Shown here: positions 10,349 to 10,717 of the stretch, one piece after another | How the letters are laid out: each line of letters opens with the position of its first letter | Numbering within the stretch: the stretch's first letter is position 1 | Source: an uncultured Clostridia bacterium | GTDB taxonomy: Bacteria > Bacillota > Clostridia > Christensenellales > Borkfalkiaceae | Length of the DNA stretch: 10,717 nt | Assembly (NCBI GenBank): GCA_947629875.1 | Contig: CANRFK010000039.1 | Coordinates: forward strand, 1-10,717 | Reading direction: 5' to 3' | Translations under genes and position numbers: made by a program | The notes under the pieces: generated by a model | What the model was told of the DNA's origin: nothing | Seen by the model: the letters and a program-made list of their open reading frames with translations, nothing else | The model's database searches: none

Positions 10349-10717
10349 GCAATTTTGTGGTTTGAAGCGGGCGGCAAGTGTATGAGGGAAAGGACAAGGT
10401 CGCTTGTTCTGTGCGCTTGGCCTAATGGAAACGGAGTTGGTTCAACGCTATACGGGTCGCCAACTCCTCGCGCGCTCGCCGCTTGCGACCCTCCGCATGA
10501 ATGGAGGAGACAGGCACCTCTATTCCCACGGTGGCTATTCCGCTCCGCGGGGGTGGGAAGACGGCAAAAAGACGTTGATGATAATTCTACCGCGAGTAGA
10601 CAAAGATTGGGACGCATTTCTACCGCGCCGCCGAGCTACTGCACGGCGGCGCTTGGTGCGAGGCGGGTCTCCCGCCGCTGCACGCCCCCATTTGCCACAC
10701 TACCGTAGGCTTAATGT
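10349..10717 (+). other. hairpin-rich tail without a recognised gene
   Basis: No recognisable gene. A frame from ATG 10425 is open to the window end (97 complete codons), but it has no ribosome site, no family motif and codon use (CTA, CGA, AGG) unlike the neighbours; other frames are open too. The plus strand instead shows regularly spaced hairpins: GGACAAG/CTTGTTC (10392-10409), GGAGTTGG/CCAACTCC (10433-10467), CCTCC/GGAGG (10490-10507), TTCCCAC/GTGGGAA (10523-10559), TCTAC/GTAGA (10586-10600) and GCGCCGCCG/CGGCGGCGC (10625-10652). TTCTACCGCG occurs twice, at 10585 and 10618. 10367-10395 resembles 3576-3607. It could be a structured RNA, the edge of a repeat element, or a partial gene. Confidence 0.4.

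Noticed and set aside
10380..10700. RNase P RNA, tmRNA or group II intron
   Set aside because: The conserved cores I know (for example GAGGAAAGTCC of RNase P) are absent and no tRNA-like ends or domain V were recognised.
10217..10708. 163-codon frame overlapping the last XRE gene
   Set aside because: It starts inside the XRE gene in another frame, crosses a terminator and has no recognisable motif.

Overview
The window looks like chromosome from an anaerobic, moderately GC-rich Bacillota (Clostridia-like) bacterium. This is an inference from gene content: a coupled flavodiiron protein/rubredoxin pair, a non-haem ferritin, a Gram-positive-style lipoprotein, strong purine-rich ribosome binding sites, near-consensus sigma-A promoters and many small XRE regulators. 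No rRNA, tRNA, CRISPR array or transposase was recognised.

Layout. 1-2084 (minus): the ATP-dependent protease Lon, cut off by the window start just after its catalytic serine. 2134-2589 (minus): a SLOG/DUF1273 nucleotide-binding protein, divergent from a small XRE regulator (2695-2940, plus), with two identical 14-bp palindromes between them. 2987-3330: no clear protein gene, but a candidate minus-strand small RNA with its own promoter, hairpins and terminator, plus a second, perfect-consensus minus-strand promoter with a palindrome in its spacer. 3333-3533 (plus): a second XRE regulator. 3534-3790: GC-rich REP-like hairpins and a bidirectional terminator. 3877-5247 (minus): a flavodiiron protein-rubredoxin operon. 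5354-8215 (minus): a 953-residue lipoprotein with four MBG-type repeats and a propeller-like C-terminal region, driven by a consensus promoter whose spacer holds a run of nine G. 8423-8941 (minus): ferritin. 9053-9346 (minus) and 9440-9649 (plus): divergent HTH regulators sharing overlapping promoters and a 22-bp perfect palindrome. 9799-9999 and 10102-10311 (plus): two more XRE regulators. The last three plus-strand regulator genes are each followed by a nearly identical 36-37 bp repeat containing the terminator, so the region looks like a run of small regulator cassettes. 10349-10717: no convincing gene; hairpin-rich and partly related to the repeat region near 3.58 kb.

How it works together. 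Flavodiiron protein, rubredoxin and ferritin fit oxygen detoxification and iron storage in an anaerobe, and Lon handles protein quality control. The unusual part is the regulatory density: six small HTH proteins in under 11 kb, most with paired palindromes next to their own start, suggesting several independent autoregulatory switches whose targets are mostly not visible. The best leads are the regulator cassettes with a shared terminator repeat, the G-tract promoter of the lipoprotein, and the candidate small RNA.
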